20,207 bases of DNA from Fidelibacterota bacterium (GTDB lineage: Bacteria > Fidelibacterota > UBA2242 > JAFGTP01). The position numbers were made by a program, and so were the translations under genes. The stretch covers positions 1-20,207 of the forward strand of contig JAIPHI010000024.1 of the NCBI GenBank assembly GCA_021735285.1. The letters run 5' to 3'. The notes beneath the pieces are model-generated. The model was not told the DNA's origin. It worked only from the letters and a program-made list of their open reading frames with translations, and searched no databases. This document shows positions 6,513-14,784 of this stretch, one piece after another. Each line of letters starts with the position of its first letter. Position 1 is the stretch's first letter.

Positions 6513-8174
6513 ATGCGAAGCGATGTAATTAAAAAAGGTGTTGAAAGAGCTCCCAATCGATCTCTATTAAAAGTTAGAGACCTTGATGATAGAGATATGG
6601 AGAAACCATTTATTGCTGTTGCTAACTCATTCAATAAAATAGTACCAGGCCATTTGAATCTGGATAAAGCAGCCGACGTAGTTGAGAAGGCAATCTACGA
6701 TGCAGGCGGAATTCCTTTTCAATTTAATACAATTGGAATCTGTGATGGAATTGCTATGGGTCATGGAGGTATGCGTTACAGTTTGATGAGTCGAGAGAAC
6801 ATAGCTGATAGTGTAGAAGCTATGGTTCGGGCCCATGCTTTTGACGGCCTTGTTTGTATTCCAAATTGTGATAAAATTGTACCTGGCATGTTAATGGCCG
6901 CTATGCGCTTAAACGTACCGACAATATTTATTTCCGGCGGGCCTATGAAAGCAGGAAAATCCAGCCAAGGCGAAACTCTTGACCTGATTTCAGTCTTCGA
7001 AGGTGTGGGAGCGTACAAAGAGGGTAAAATTTCAGAAGAAGAACTTAAAGATATAGAAAACCATGCCTGCCCGGGCTGGGGTTCGTGTTCCGGAATGTTC
7101 ACAGCAAATTCTATGAACTGTCTATCCGAAGTTCTGGGTATGGCTTTGCCTGGAAATGGCACCATTCCAGCCGCATCGCCCAAAAGAAAAGAACTCTATG
7201 AGAAAGCTGGTAAACAAATCATGGAACTGGTCGAACAGGATTTAAAACCATTAGATATTGTGACCAAAGAATCCATGGATAATGCTATTACCCTGGATAT
7301 GGCAATGGGCGGTTCCACCAATACTGTTTTGCATGCTCTGGCAGTAGCAAATGAGGCAAATATTGATTACAATCTGGATAGAATGGATGAAATTTCACAT
7401 AAAACTAAAAATATCTGTAAAATTTCACCATCCAGTGATTTTCACATCGAAGACCTGGAGAATGCCGGTGGAATTAGCGCTATTCTAAAAGAATTAGATA
7501 AAGAAGACCTACTAAACACAGATTGCAAAACAGTTACAGGCGAAACTCTGGGTAGAAATATTTCAGATGCTGAAATCAAGGATCATGAGGTAATCCATGC
7601 TATTGAGGATCCTTATAGTGAAACTGGTGGCCTAGCTGTCCTCAAAGGCAACCTTGCACCGCATGGAAGTGTTGTAAAATATGCGGGAGTAGCAGATAAA
7701 ATGATGGAGTTCACCGGAGAAGCAATCATCTATAATAGTCAGGAAGAAGCCTGCGATGGCATTCTTTCAGGCGAAGTAAAAGCCGGACACGTAGTTGTAA
7801 TCCGTTATGAAGGCCCTACTGGTGGACCTGGAATGCAGGAGATGCTCTCCCCTACTTCCTATATTATGGGGCGGGGACTGGGCGAAAGCGTAGCCTTGAT
7901 TACCGATGGTAGATTTTCCGGGGGAACCCGAGGCGCTTGTATTGGCCATATTGCTCCCGAAGCTGCTGATGGTGGACCCATTGGTTTGTTAGAAAATGGT
8001 GATAAAATTGAAATAGATATACCAGCTGGCAAACTTAACATGCTGGTTTCCAAAAAAGAATTAAAAGAACGGAGGAAGAACTGGCAGCCCAAGCCGCCCA
8101 AAGTAGATCATGGTGCGCTTGGAAGATATGCCAGGTATGTAGGTTCAGCAAGCAAAGGCGCAATTCTGGAGTAA
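6513..8174 (+). CDS. ilvD: Dihydroxy-acid dehydratase
   Basis: IlvD dehydrates 2,3-dihydroxy-3-methylbutanoate and its methylpentanoate homologue to the keto acids of valine and isoleucine. The 553-residue protein has the hallmarks PNCDKIVPGMLMAAMR and CPGWGSCSGMFTANSMNCL, plus GHGGMRYSL and DGRFSGGTRGACIGHI. C119 and C192 are the expected cluster ligands and, as in E. coli (C122, C195), are 73 residues apart. The early position that is Cys in [2Fe-2S] enzymes is Gly here (IVPGHLNLD), which suggests an oxygen-sensitive [4Fe-4S] enzyme. The N-terminus MRSDVIKKGVERAPNRSLL is typical of the shorter subfamily. AAGGAGG nine bases before the ATG fixes the start. It is the first structural gene behind the attenuator. 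Confidence 0.97.
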   Translation: MRSDVIKKGVERAPNRSLLKVRDLDDRDMEKPFIAVANSFNKIVPGHLNLDKAADVVEKAIYDAGGIPFQFNTIGICDGIAMGHGGMRYSLMSRENIADSVEAMVRAHAFDGLVCIPNCDKIVPGMLMAAMRLNVPTIFISGGPMKAGKSSQGETLDLISVFEGVGAYKEGKISEEELKDIENHACPGWGSCSGMFTANSMNCLSEVLGMALPGNGTIPAASPKRKELYEKAGKQIMELVEQDLKPLDIVTKESMDNAITLDMAMGGSTNTVLHALAVANEANIDYNLDRMDEISHKTKNICKISPSSDFHIEDLENAGGISAILKELDKEDLLNTDCKTVTGETLGRNISDAEIKDHEVIHAIEDPYSETGGLAVLKGNLAPHGSVVKYAGVADKMMEFTGEAIIYNSQEEACDGILSGEVKAGHVVVIRYEGPTGGPGMQEMLSPTSYIMGRGLGESVALITDGRFSGGTRGACIGHIAPEAADGGPIGLLENGDKIEIDIPAGKLNMLVSKKELKERRKNWQPKPPKVDHGALGRYARYVGSASKGAILE

Positions 8175-8216
8175 ATTTTTAAGCAATTATAAATAAGAAT
8201 ATAAAGGAATAAAATC

Positions 8217-9932
8217 ATGAAAGGTTCTGAAATTATTGTTGATAGTTTAAAACAAGAAAAGGTCGATAAGATCTTTGGTTATCCTGGGGGCGCAGTTATA
8301 CCCATTTTTGATACTCTTCATTCCAATAGAGATATTGAAGTGATGCTTACCCGGCATGAGCAGGGTGCCGTCCATGCAGCCGATGGCTATGCAAGAACTA
8401 CCGGAAAACCAGGTGTCTGTATTGTAACTTCAGGTCCTGGTGCTACAAATACGATCACAGGTTTGGCAACTGCCAAACTGGATTCAATTCCAGTTATAGT
8501 AATCAGTGGCCAGGTCCCCACCAGTTATATTGGAACCGATGCTTTTCAAGAAACCGATTTTTTTGGTCTTTCCACATCTATTTGTAAGCACAATTATCTG
8601 GTTAAAGATATAAAAAATTTACCAAATATTATTAAGGAAGCATTTCATGTTGCTACATCCGGTCGTCCGGGACCGGTAACTATTGATGTTCCTAAAGATG
8701 TATCCCTGGCGGAGCTACCTAATTACAAATATCCTAAAAAAGTAGATATGGCAGGCTATCAGCCCGTCATAGAAGGTAACATGAAGCAGATAAAAAAACT
8801 GGCCGAAGCAATAAAAAAGTCCTCCAAACCTGTTCTTTACACAGGGGGTGGAATTGTTACTTCAGGTGCGGAGAAAGAAATCCGTAAATTAGTAGAAAAA
8901 GTTAATATCCCGACAACCACCACTCTGATGGGATTGGGTACTTTACCCTATGATCATCCGGAATTTCTAGGGATGCCCGGTATGCACGGCACAGTAGCAG
9001 CCAATTATGCTCTGACAGAATGTGATCTTCTGATCGCAATCGGCACCAGATTCGATGATAGGGTCACAGGTCCGCCTGACACTTTTGCCAAAAATGCTAA
9101 AGTAGCTCACGTTGATATCGATCCGGCTGAGATCGGAAAAATAATTGAAACTGATATTCCTGTTGTAGGTGATGCGGGCGACGTTCTCAAAAAATTAATA
9201 AACATTTTGGAACCCAAAGCCAAAAATGGCTGGAATAAAAAAACACAACAATGGAAATCACGGTATCCTCTCAAGTATGATCAAGCAAATAGTAAAGAAA
9301 TATTACCCCAGTATATCATTGACACATTGAATGATCTTGTAGATGATGCAATCATGGTGACCGATGTTGGTCAACATCAAATGTGGGTTGCCCAATTTTT
9401 CCATTTTAAGAATTCCGGTCAATTATTGACTTCCGGCGGTTTAGGAACAATGGGATACGGATTGCCAGCTGCCATGGGCGCTGCTGCCAGTAAACCCGGT
9501 AAACCAGTCATCAATGTTAGCGGAGATGGCGGTTTTCAGATGAATATCCAGGAATTGACAACCTGTGCTTTGAATAATTTACCAGTGAAAAACATTCTGA
9601 TCAATAATTCCTATCTGGGAATGGTAAGACAATGGCAGGAATTATTCTGGGATAAGCGCTACGCCAAAACCAGTTTAAGAAAGCCAGGCCAAAACCCGGA
9701 AGATAACACTCCTACTAATTATTGTCCCGATATGGTAAAACTGGCAGAAGCCAGCGGGGTCAAAGGATTACGAGCAAACAAGCCGGAGGATGTGGAAGAA
9801 GTTTTAAAAACAGGACTGGAATATGATGGCCCTGTAGTAATGGAATTTTTCGTCAGAGAAACCGAAAATGTATATCCAATGGTTCCTTCAGGCAAACCGA
9901 TCAATGAAATAATTTTAGGAGATGAACAATGA
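8217..9932 (+). CDS. ilvB: Acetolactate synthase, large (catalytic) subunit
   Basis: This ThDP-dependent enzyme joins two pyruvates to 2-acetolactate, or pyruvate and 2-oxobutanoate to 2-aceto-2-hydroxybutanoate. The 571-residue product opens with FGYPGGAVIPIFD and has the ThDP-activating glutamate E48 in TRHEQGAVHAADGYAR. The ThDP/Mg motif runs from GDGG (436-439) to NN (463-464), followed by SYLGMVRQWQELFW. GTRFDDRVTG in the central FAD-type domain marks it as a biosynthetic acetohydroxyacid synthase. AAAGGAA precedes the ATG, 42 bases after ilvD. Its stop overlaps the start of ilvN by four bases, which suggests translational coupling of the subunits. Confidence 0.97.
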   Translation: MKGSEIIVDSLKQEKVDKIFGYPGGAVIPIFDTLHSNRDIEVMLTRHEQGAVHAADGYARTTGKPGVCIVTSGPGATNTITGLATAKLDSIPVIVISGQVPTSYIGTDAFQETDFFGLSTSICKHNYLVKDIKNLPNIIKEAFHVATSGRPGPVTIDVPKDVSLAELPNYKYPKKVDMAGYQPVIEGNMKQIKKLAEAIKKSSKPVLYTGGGIVTSGAEKEIRKLVEKVNIPTTTTLMGLGTLPYDHPEFLGMPGMHGTVAANYALTECDLLIAIGTRFDDRVTGPPDTFAKNAKVAHVDIDPAEIGKIIETDIPVVGDAGDVLKKLINILEPKAKNGWNKKTQQWKSRYPLKYDQANSKEILPQYIIDTLNDLVDDAIMVTDVGQHQMWVAQFFHFKNSGQLLTSGGLGTMGYGLPAAMGAAASKPGKPVINVSGDGGFQMNIQELTTCALNNLPVKNILINNSYLGMVRQWQELFWDKRYAKTSLRKPGQNPEDNTPTNYCPDMVKLAEASGVKGLRANKPEDVEEVLKTGLEYDGPVVMEFFVRETENVYPMVPSGKPINEIILGDEQ

Positions 9933-10408
9933 AAGAAAAACACACAATTATTATAAAGGTTACCAATCATCCAGGTGTTCTGGCAAAAATCAGTGGGCTT
10001 CTGGCCCAAAGAGGCTATAACATTGAAAGTGCGATTGCAGCCCCTACTGAGAACCCCGATGTTTATAAAATTAGTGTAGTGGTAGAGGAAGATGATAGAG
10101 GTATTCAACAGATTACAAAACAACTCAATAAAGTGGTGGATACTATTAAGGTTACGGATATTTCTCATAAGAATAATTATGTTGTTAGAGAATATTTAAT
10201 TATCAAAGTTAAAGTTAATAATGAAAACAGGTCTGATGTTTTTGAATTAATGCAAGTTTTTAGTGCCAAAGCATTAGATGTTGATTCTGATTATATTATG
10301 ATGGAATTAGCAGGGACTCAAAGAAAAATAAGCAGAATCATTAAATTACTAAAGCCTTATGGTATTGAGGAATATGTCAGAAGCGGTGAATTTGCAATGA
10401 GTGAATAA
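9929..10408 (+). CDS. ilvN: Acetolactate synthase, small (regulatory) subunit
   Basis: The 159-residue subunit binds the large subunit, raises its activity and carries valine feedback control. An ACT domain spans about 4-75, with VTNHPGVLAKISGLLAQRGY and NIESAIAAPTENPDVYKISV. A C-terminal ALS small-subunit domain follows, with YVVREYLIIKVKVNNENRSD and SDYIMMELAGTQRKISRII. Length fits the common 160-170 residue form (IlvH/IlvN type). The ATG overlaps the ilvB stop in an ATGA junction, so ribosomes can pass from one to the other. Confidence 0.95.
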   Translation: MKEKHTIIIKVTNHPGVLAKISGLLAQRGYNIESAIAAPTENPDVYKISVVVEEDDRGIQQITKQLNKVVDTIKVTDISHKNNYVVREYLIIKVKVNNENRSDVFELMQVFSAKALDVDSDYIMMELAGTQRKISRIIKLLKPYGIEEYVRSGEFAMSE

Positions 10409-10486
10409 GAATCAATAAAAGTTGTAATGAATTAAGTTGAAATAAAAATACAAATAGATAATAAAAATTAAGAGAAGGAGAACAAA

Positions 10487-11491
10487 ATGGATATTAAAGT
10501 TTATTACGATAAAGATGCTGACAAGAGCGTTTTGCAAGATAAAAAAATTGCAGTAATAGGATATGGAAGCCAGGGGCATGCTCAAGCTCAAAATTTAAAA
10601 GAGAGCGGCTATGATGTAATCGTAGCGGAAGTCGAGGGCTCAGATAATTACAAATTGGCTAAAAAACACGGTTTTGAGCCTGTAACAGCTGCTGAAGCCA
10701 GTCAAAAGGCAGATATTATTCAGATTCTAGTTCCCGACGAAGTTCAAAAAGCAATTTACACCAATGAAATTTGGGATAATTTAACAGCGGGTAATGCTCT
10801 TGTTTTCTCCCACGGATTTAATATTCATTTCAATCAGATCGTGCCTCCCGAAGATGTAGATGTATATATGGTGGCTCCCAAAGGTCCTGGCCATCTAGTC
10901 CGCAGAGAATATGAAAAAGGTAAAGGCGTTCCTTCTCTTATAGCAGTATATCAGGACGCTTCCGGAAATGCCAAGGATCTGGCGCTGGCGCATGCTTCCG
11001 GAATAGGCGCAGGTAAAGCCGGAATTATTGAGACTAGCTTTGAAGAAGAAACTGAAACCGACCTTTTTGGCGAACAGGCAGTTCTCTGTGGTGGAGTAAC
11101 AGAATTAATCAAGGCTGGTTTTGAGACTCTAGTTGAAGAAGGGGGTTACCAGCCCGAAATTGCTTACTTTGAATGTCTGCACGAACTTAAACTTATTGTG
11201 GACCTATTTTATGAAGGTGGAATTGGAAATATGTATTATTCTGTTAGTGATACTGCTGAGTATGGTGGTATGACCTGCGGACCAAAAGTTATCAATGATG
11301 AAACTAAAGAACGCATGAAAGATCTTCTGGAAGATATTCAGAAAGGTAAATTTGCTAAAGACTGGATCCTGGAAAACAAAGCCGGCAGACCAGAACTGGA
11401 AGCTCGCCGTGCAGAACACCGGGAATTAAAAATTGAAAAGGTTGGTAAGAAACTCAGGGATATGATGCCCTGGCTTAAAAAGGATGAATAA
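10487..11491 (+). CDS. ilvC: Ketol-acid reductoisomerase, class I
   Basis: IlvC isomerises and reduces acetohydroxy acids to dihydroxy acids using Mg2+ and a nicotinamide cofactor. The 334-residue length fits class I. The Rossmann motif is GYGSQG (25-30). The knotted C-terminal domain shows PKGPGHLVRREYEKGKGVPS, ETDLFGEQAVLCGG and AEYGG. The cofactor loop reads VAEVEGSDNY (46-55), where NADPH enzymes often have forms such as GLRPGSSSW or GLYEGSKSW. E48, E50 and D53 are acidic, no basic residue is present, and N54 replaces the usual serine, so NADH use is plausible (inference). GAAGGAG stands before the ATG. The gene lies 78 bases after ilvN and two before cimA. Confidence 0.97.
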   Translation: MDIKVYYDKDADKSVLQDKKIAVIGYGSQGHAQAQNLKESGYDVIVAEVEGSDNYKLAKKHGFEPVTAAEASQKADIIQILVPDEVQKAIYTNEIWDNLTAGNALVFSHGFNIHFNQIVPPEDVDVYMVAPKGPGHLVRREYEKGKGVPSLIAVYQDASGNAKDLALAHASGIGAGKAGIIETSFEEETETDLFGEQAVLCGGVTELIKAGFETLVEEGGYQPEIAYFECLHELKLIVDLFYEGGIGNMYYSVSDTAEYGGMTCGPKVINDETKERMKDLLEDIQKGKFAKDWILENKAGRPELEARRAEHRELKIEKVGKKLRDMMPWLKKDE

Positions 11492-11493
11492 AT

Positions 11494-13101
11494 ATGGATA
11501 ATGGCAATAAAAAAATACAGGTGTTTGATACAACTCTTCGAGATGGGACTCAAGCCGAGAAAATATCTTTCTCAGCAGATGACAAATTGCACATTGCCCA
11601 ACGTCTCGATCAAATGGGTTTTGATTATATTGAGGGCGGCTGGCCGGGTTCCAATCCAAAGGATATGAAATTTTTTGAAAAAGCAAAGGATATGGATTTC
11701 AAAAATTCAAAGATCGTAGCCTTTGGTTCCACTCGCCATGCTAAAAACAATGTGGAAGATGATCCGAATATTCAAGCCCTATTAGATGCTGAAACGCCAG
11801 CTGTATCTCTATTTGGTAAAAGCTGGACTTTACATGTTGACAAAGCTCTGAAAGTTAGTAAATCCGAAAATTTGGAAATGATCAGCGACTCAATCCGCTA
11901 CTTGAAAGAAAATAATAAAGAAGTGATCTACGATGCCGAACATTTCTTTGATGGCTATCTATCTGATCCGGACTATGCTTTAGAGACTTTACAAGTTGCT
12001 GAAGAAGCTGGAGCTGATATGATTGTTCTCTGTGATACAAATGGTGGAACTTTGCCTGCTACTTTAAGGGAAATTATTGATGAGGTAATGATCAGAATTC
12101 AGACACCAATAGGAATCCATGCTCACAATGATTCCGGTGTTGCAGTTGCCAATACAATCGACGCGGTTCAGGCAGGAGCGGTTCATATTCAGGGAACTAT
12201 TAATGGATATGGTGAACGCTGTGGGAATGCCAATCTTTGTTCAATCATTCCTAATCTCCAACTGAAAGCCGGATATAAATGTCTGGACGATGATAAAATA
12301 AAGAAGATGACCTCTCTTTCACATTATGTGAGTGAGGTAGCAAATCTTATGCATCCTAATTCCATGCCATTCACGGGTAAAAGTGCATTTGCTCATAAAG
12401 GCGGAATTCATGTCAGCGCTGTCATGCGTGAAGAGTCCAGCTATGAACATATTAAACCGGAAGAAGTTGGCAATTCTCGACGAGTACTGGTTTCCGACCT
12501 ATCCGGAAAAAGCAACATACGTTTTAAGGCCCAAGAATTGGGGATTGATCTCAGTAAACCCAAACATAAAAAGAATCTTAAGGAAATTGTTGACCAACTT
12601 AAAATCCTTGAACACGAAGGCTATCAATACGAGGCTGCGGAAGCTTCTCTGGAATTATTGATCAATAAAATAAATGGAGAATATAAGAGCCATTTTGAAT
12701 TGATAGGTTTTCGCATCTTCATTGAAAAAGATCAATCGGGCGAGATTCGTTCCGAAGCCTCTATAAGGGTTATCGTCGATGGGGTTGAAGAACATACAGC
12801 TGCAGAGGGGAACGGTCCAGTCAATGCACTGGACAATGCTCTACGAAAAGCTCTAATAGAATTTTACCCCGAGGTTAGCAAACTCAAACTGGAAGATTAC
12901 AAAGTTAGAGTTTTGAATGGTCAAGGTGGAACCGGTGCTCGCGTTAGAGTACTTATTGAGACCGGTACTGAGGAATCTGACCAAACCTGGGGAACTGTTG
13001 GAGCTTCTAGAAATATTATTCAGGCTAGTTGGCAGGCCCTCACTGAGAGCGTGTCATACTATTTAATGAAAAGTAGAGATTTAAATAAAACCCAAGAGTA
13101 A
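11494..13101 (+). CDS. cimA: (R)-citramalate synthase
   Basis: CimA condenses pyruvate and acetyl-CoA to (R)-citramalate, the first step of threonine-independent isoleucine synthesis. The 535-residue protein opens FDTTLRDGTQAEKISFSADD, with GTQAE in place of the GEQSPG of LeuA, the mark of the CimA subfamily (TIGR00977 type). The metal-binding HAHND motif is at 209-213 and GTINGYGERCGNANL lies nearby. A C-terminal LeuA-type allosteric domain (about 395-525) ends with GTGARVRVLIETG. It starts two bases after the ilvC stop and ends three bases before leuA, so expression is probably coupled. Homocitrate synthase is less likely given the neighbours. Confidence 0.9.
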   Translation: MDNGNKKIQVFDTTLRDGTQAEKISFSADDKLHIAQRLDQMGFDYIEGGWPGSNPKDMKFFEKAKDMDFKNSKIVAFGSTRHAKNNVEDDPNIQALLDAETPAVSLFGKSWTLHVDKALKVSKSENLEMISDSIRYLKENNKEVIYDAEHFFDGYLSDPDYALETLQVAEEAGADMIVLCDTNGGTLPATLREIIDEVMIRIQTPIGIHAHNDSGVAVANTIDAVQAGAVHIQGTINGYGERCGNANLCSIIPNLQLKAGYKCLDDDKIKKMTSLSHYVSEVANLMHPNSMPFTGKSAFAHKGGIHVSAVMREESSYEHIKPEEVGNSRRVLVSDLSGKSNIRFKAQELGIDLSKPKHKKNLKEIVDQLKILEHEGYQYEAAEASLELLINKINGEYKSHFELIGFRIFIEKDQSGEIRSEASIRVIVDGVEEHTAAEGNGPVNALDNALRKALIEFYPEVSKLKLEDYKVRVLNGQGGTGARVRVLIETGTEESDQTWGTVGASRNIIQASWQALTESVSYYLMKSRDLNKTQE

Positions 13102-13104
13102 ACC

Positions 13105-14658
13105 ATGGAAAAATTAATAATATTTGATACAACTTTAAGGGATGGTGAGCAAAGTCCCGGCGCTTCATTAACAATCAGGGAAAAAGTGGCAGTTGCCAAA
13201 CAACTGGAAAAGCTGGGTGTTGATGTTATTGAAGCCGGCTTTCCTATTGCCTCGGAAGGTGACTTTCAGGCTGTTAAGAAAGTGGCCCAAACTGTACAGG
13301 AACCAGCAGTCTGCGGTCTCGCTCGCGCCAATACCAAGGATATAGATCGCTGCTGGGAAGCAGTCAAATATGCTAACAATCCCAGGATTCATACTTTTAT
13401 TGCCACTTCCAAAGTTCATCGTGAGGCAAAATTACGAAAAAATAAAGATGAAATTCTCAAAATCACAGAAGAAGCTGTAAAAAGGGCAAAAAGCTATACT
13501 GATAATGTTGAATTTTCACCGGAAGATGCAGCCCGTACTAATTTGGATTATATGTGCGATGTAGTCCAAGTTGCCATCGAGGCCGGTGCCTCAACAGTAA
13601 ATATACCTGATACTGTAGGCTATTCTAATCCGGAGGAATTTGGTCAACGGATTAAATACATTTTAGATAATGTCCCGGGCGCCGAAGATATCATTATCAG
13701 TGTGCATTGTCACAATGATCTGGGCAATGCAGTGGCTAATTCACTCGCTGCAGTCAAAAATGGAGCTCGACAGGTGGAAGGCTGTATCAATGGCATCGGA
13801 GAACGAGCTGGAAATGCTTCATTGGAAGAGATAATAATGAATATTGAAACCCGGAAGGAATACTACAATTTAGAAACAAATATTACTACTGAAGAAATCT
13901 ATAAAACCAGCCGCCTGGTTTCCACATTGACAGGCCTGCTTGTGCAACGGAATAAGGCCATCGTGGGTGAGAACGCCTTCGCTCATGAAGCCGGGATTCA
14001 TCAGCATGGTGTATTGAGCGACAAAAACACTTATGAAATCATGACTCCTGAGAAAGTAGGCTGGAAAGGTCGTAATCTGGTGATTGGTAAACATTCAGGA
14101 AAACATGCTGTCACAGCTGTGCTGGAAGATGAAGGTTTTGAACTCAGCAAAGATGAGATAAAACAGATCACTAAAAAAGTTAAGGACCTGGCTGATAAGC
14201 AGAAGAAAGTGGAGCCTGAAGAAGTCGTGGCTATTGCTCGTGAAATCACCCACCAGTTAACAGAAGAAGAGAAATACATTGACCTGAGGGAAATGACAGT
14301 TACCTGTGGCTTGAATATGACACCTGTGGCTTCACTAAAATTAAGAGTTGATGGAGAAGAAGTTATGGGCTCCGGCTTTGGTGATGGACCGGTTGATGCT
14401 GTTAGCAATGCGATCTGGGATATTCTGGGACAATCTTTTCAGCTAGAGGATTTTCATCTAGACGCCATTACCGGCGGCACAAATGCATTGGCTAATGTTT
14501 CAATCAAACTTCTTGACGAAAATAACAATCTATTTTCAGCCAGAGCCGTGAATGAAGATGTAGTCAAGGCCAGTGCTTACGCCATTATCAAAGGCGTTAA
14601 TAAAGCCTATAATTACAAGAAAAAGATACATCCGCAAGATACAAATACTGAAGTATAA
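13105..14658 (+). CDS. leuA: 2-isopropylmalate synthase
   Basis: LeuA condenses 3-methyl-2-oxobutanoate with acetyl-CoA, the first committed step to leucine. The 517-residue product starts MEKLIIFDTTLRDGEQSPGA and keeps GVDVIEAGFPIASEGD. HCHND (201-205) binds the metal, and GCINGIGERAGNASLEEI and GIHQHGVL follow. The C-terminal regulatory domain (about 390-510), with GSGFGDGPVDAVSNAI and GGTNALANVSIKL, is where leucine usually binds. It begins three bases after cimA without a strong Shine-Dalgarno site, so translational coupling is likely. It is the last gene before the structured gap that separates leuCDB. Confidence 0.96.
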   Translation: MEKLIIFDTTLRDGEQSPGASLTIREKVAVAKQLEKLGVDVIEAGFPIASEGDFQAVKKVAQTVQEPAVCGLARANTKDIDRCWEAVKYANNPRIHTFIATSKVHREAKLRKNKDEILKITEEAVKRAKSYTDNVEFSPEDAARTNLDYMCDVVQVAIEAGASTVNIPDTVGYSNPEEFGQRIKYILDNVPGAEDIIISVHCHNDLGNAVANSLAAVKNGARQVEGCINGIGERAGNASLEEIIMNIETRKEYYNLETNITTEEIYKTSRLVSTLTGLLVQRNKAIVGENAFAHEAGIHQHGVLSDKNTYEIMTPEKVGWKGRNLVIGKHSGKHAVTAVLEDEGFELSKDEIKQITKKVKDLADKQKKVEPEEVVAIAREITHQLTEEEKYIDLREMTVTCGLNMTPVASLKLRVDGEEVMGSGFGDGPVDAVSNAIWDILGQSFQLEDFHLDAITGGTNALANVSIKLLDENNNLFSARAVNEDVVKASAYAIIKGVNKAYNYKKKIHPQDTNTEV

Positions 14659-14673
14659 AAAAAGTTGAAAGAT

Positions 14674-14709
14674 ACAGGATCCTGGCAATTAATCTTCGTG
14701 GGATCCTGT
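14674..14709 (+). terminator. Hairpin between leuA and leuC (possible partial terminator)
   Basis: ACAGGATCC (14674-14682) pairs perfectly with GGATCCTGT (14701-14709) around an 18-base loop, directly after the leuA stop. The following CTATTTACTT is only weakly T-rich, so full termination is doubtful. It could lower expression of leuCDB, protect the 3' end of the upstream mRNA, or be a processing site. Confidence 0.5.
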
Positions 14710-14736
14710 CTATTTACTTAGAATATAGATTAACTG

Positions 14737-14753
14737 ATTTGAATTATTCAAAT
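14737..14753. promoter_or_regulatory. 17-base palindrome upstream of leuC
   Basis: ATTTGAAT, one central base, then ATTCAAAT form a perfect dyad 32 bases before the leuC start. The symmetry and position would suit an operator. It is AT-rich and occurs once in the gap, so function is only possible. Confidence 0.35.
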
Positions 14754-14784
14754 AATAATTAACTATTAAACCCGAGATAAAAAA

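Noticed and set aside
6776..7183. Long minus-strand ORF (135 codons) opposite ilvD, and similar ones opposite ilvB, leuA and leuC
   Set aside because: They lie fully inside well-identified genes, have no recognisable domain, and are expected shadow frames.
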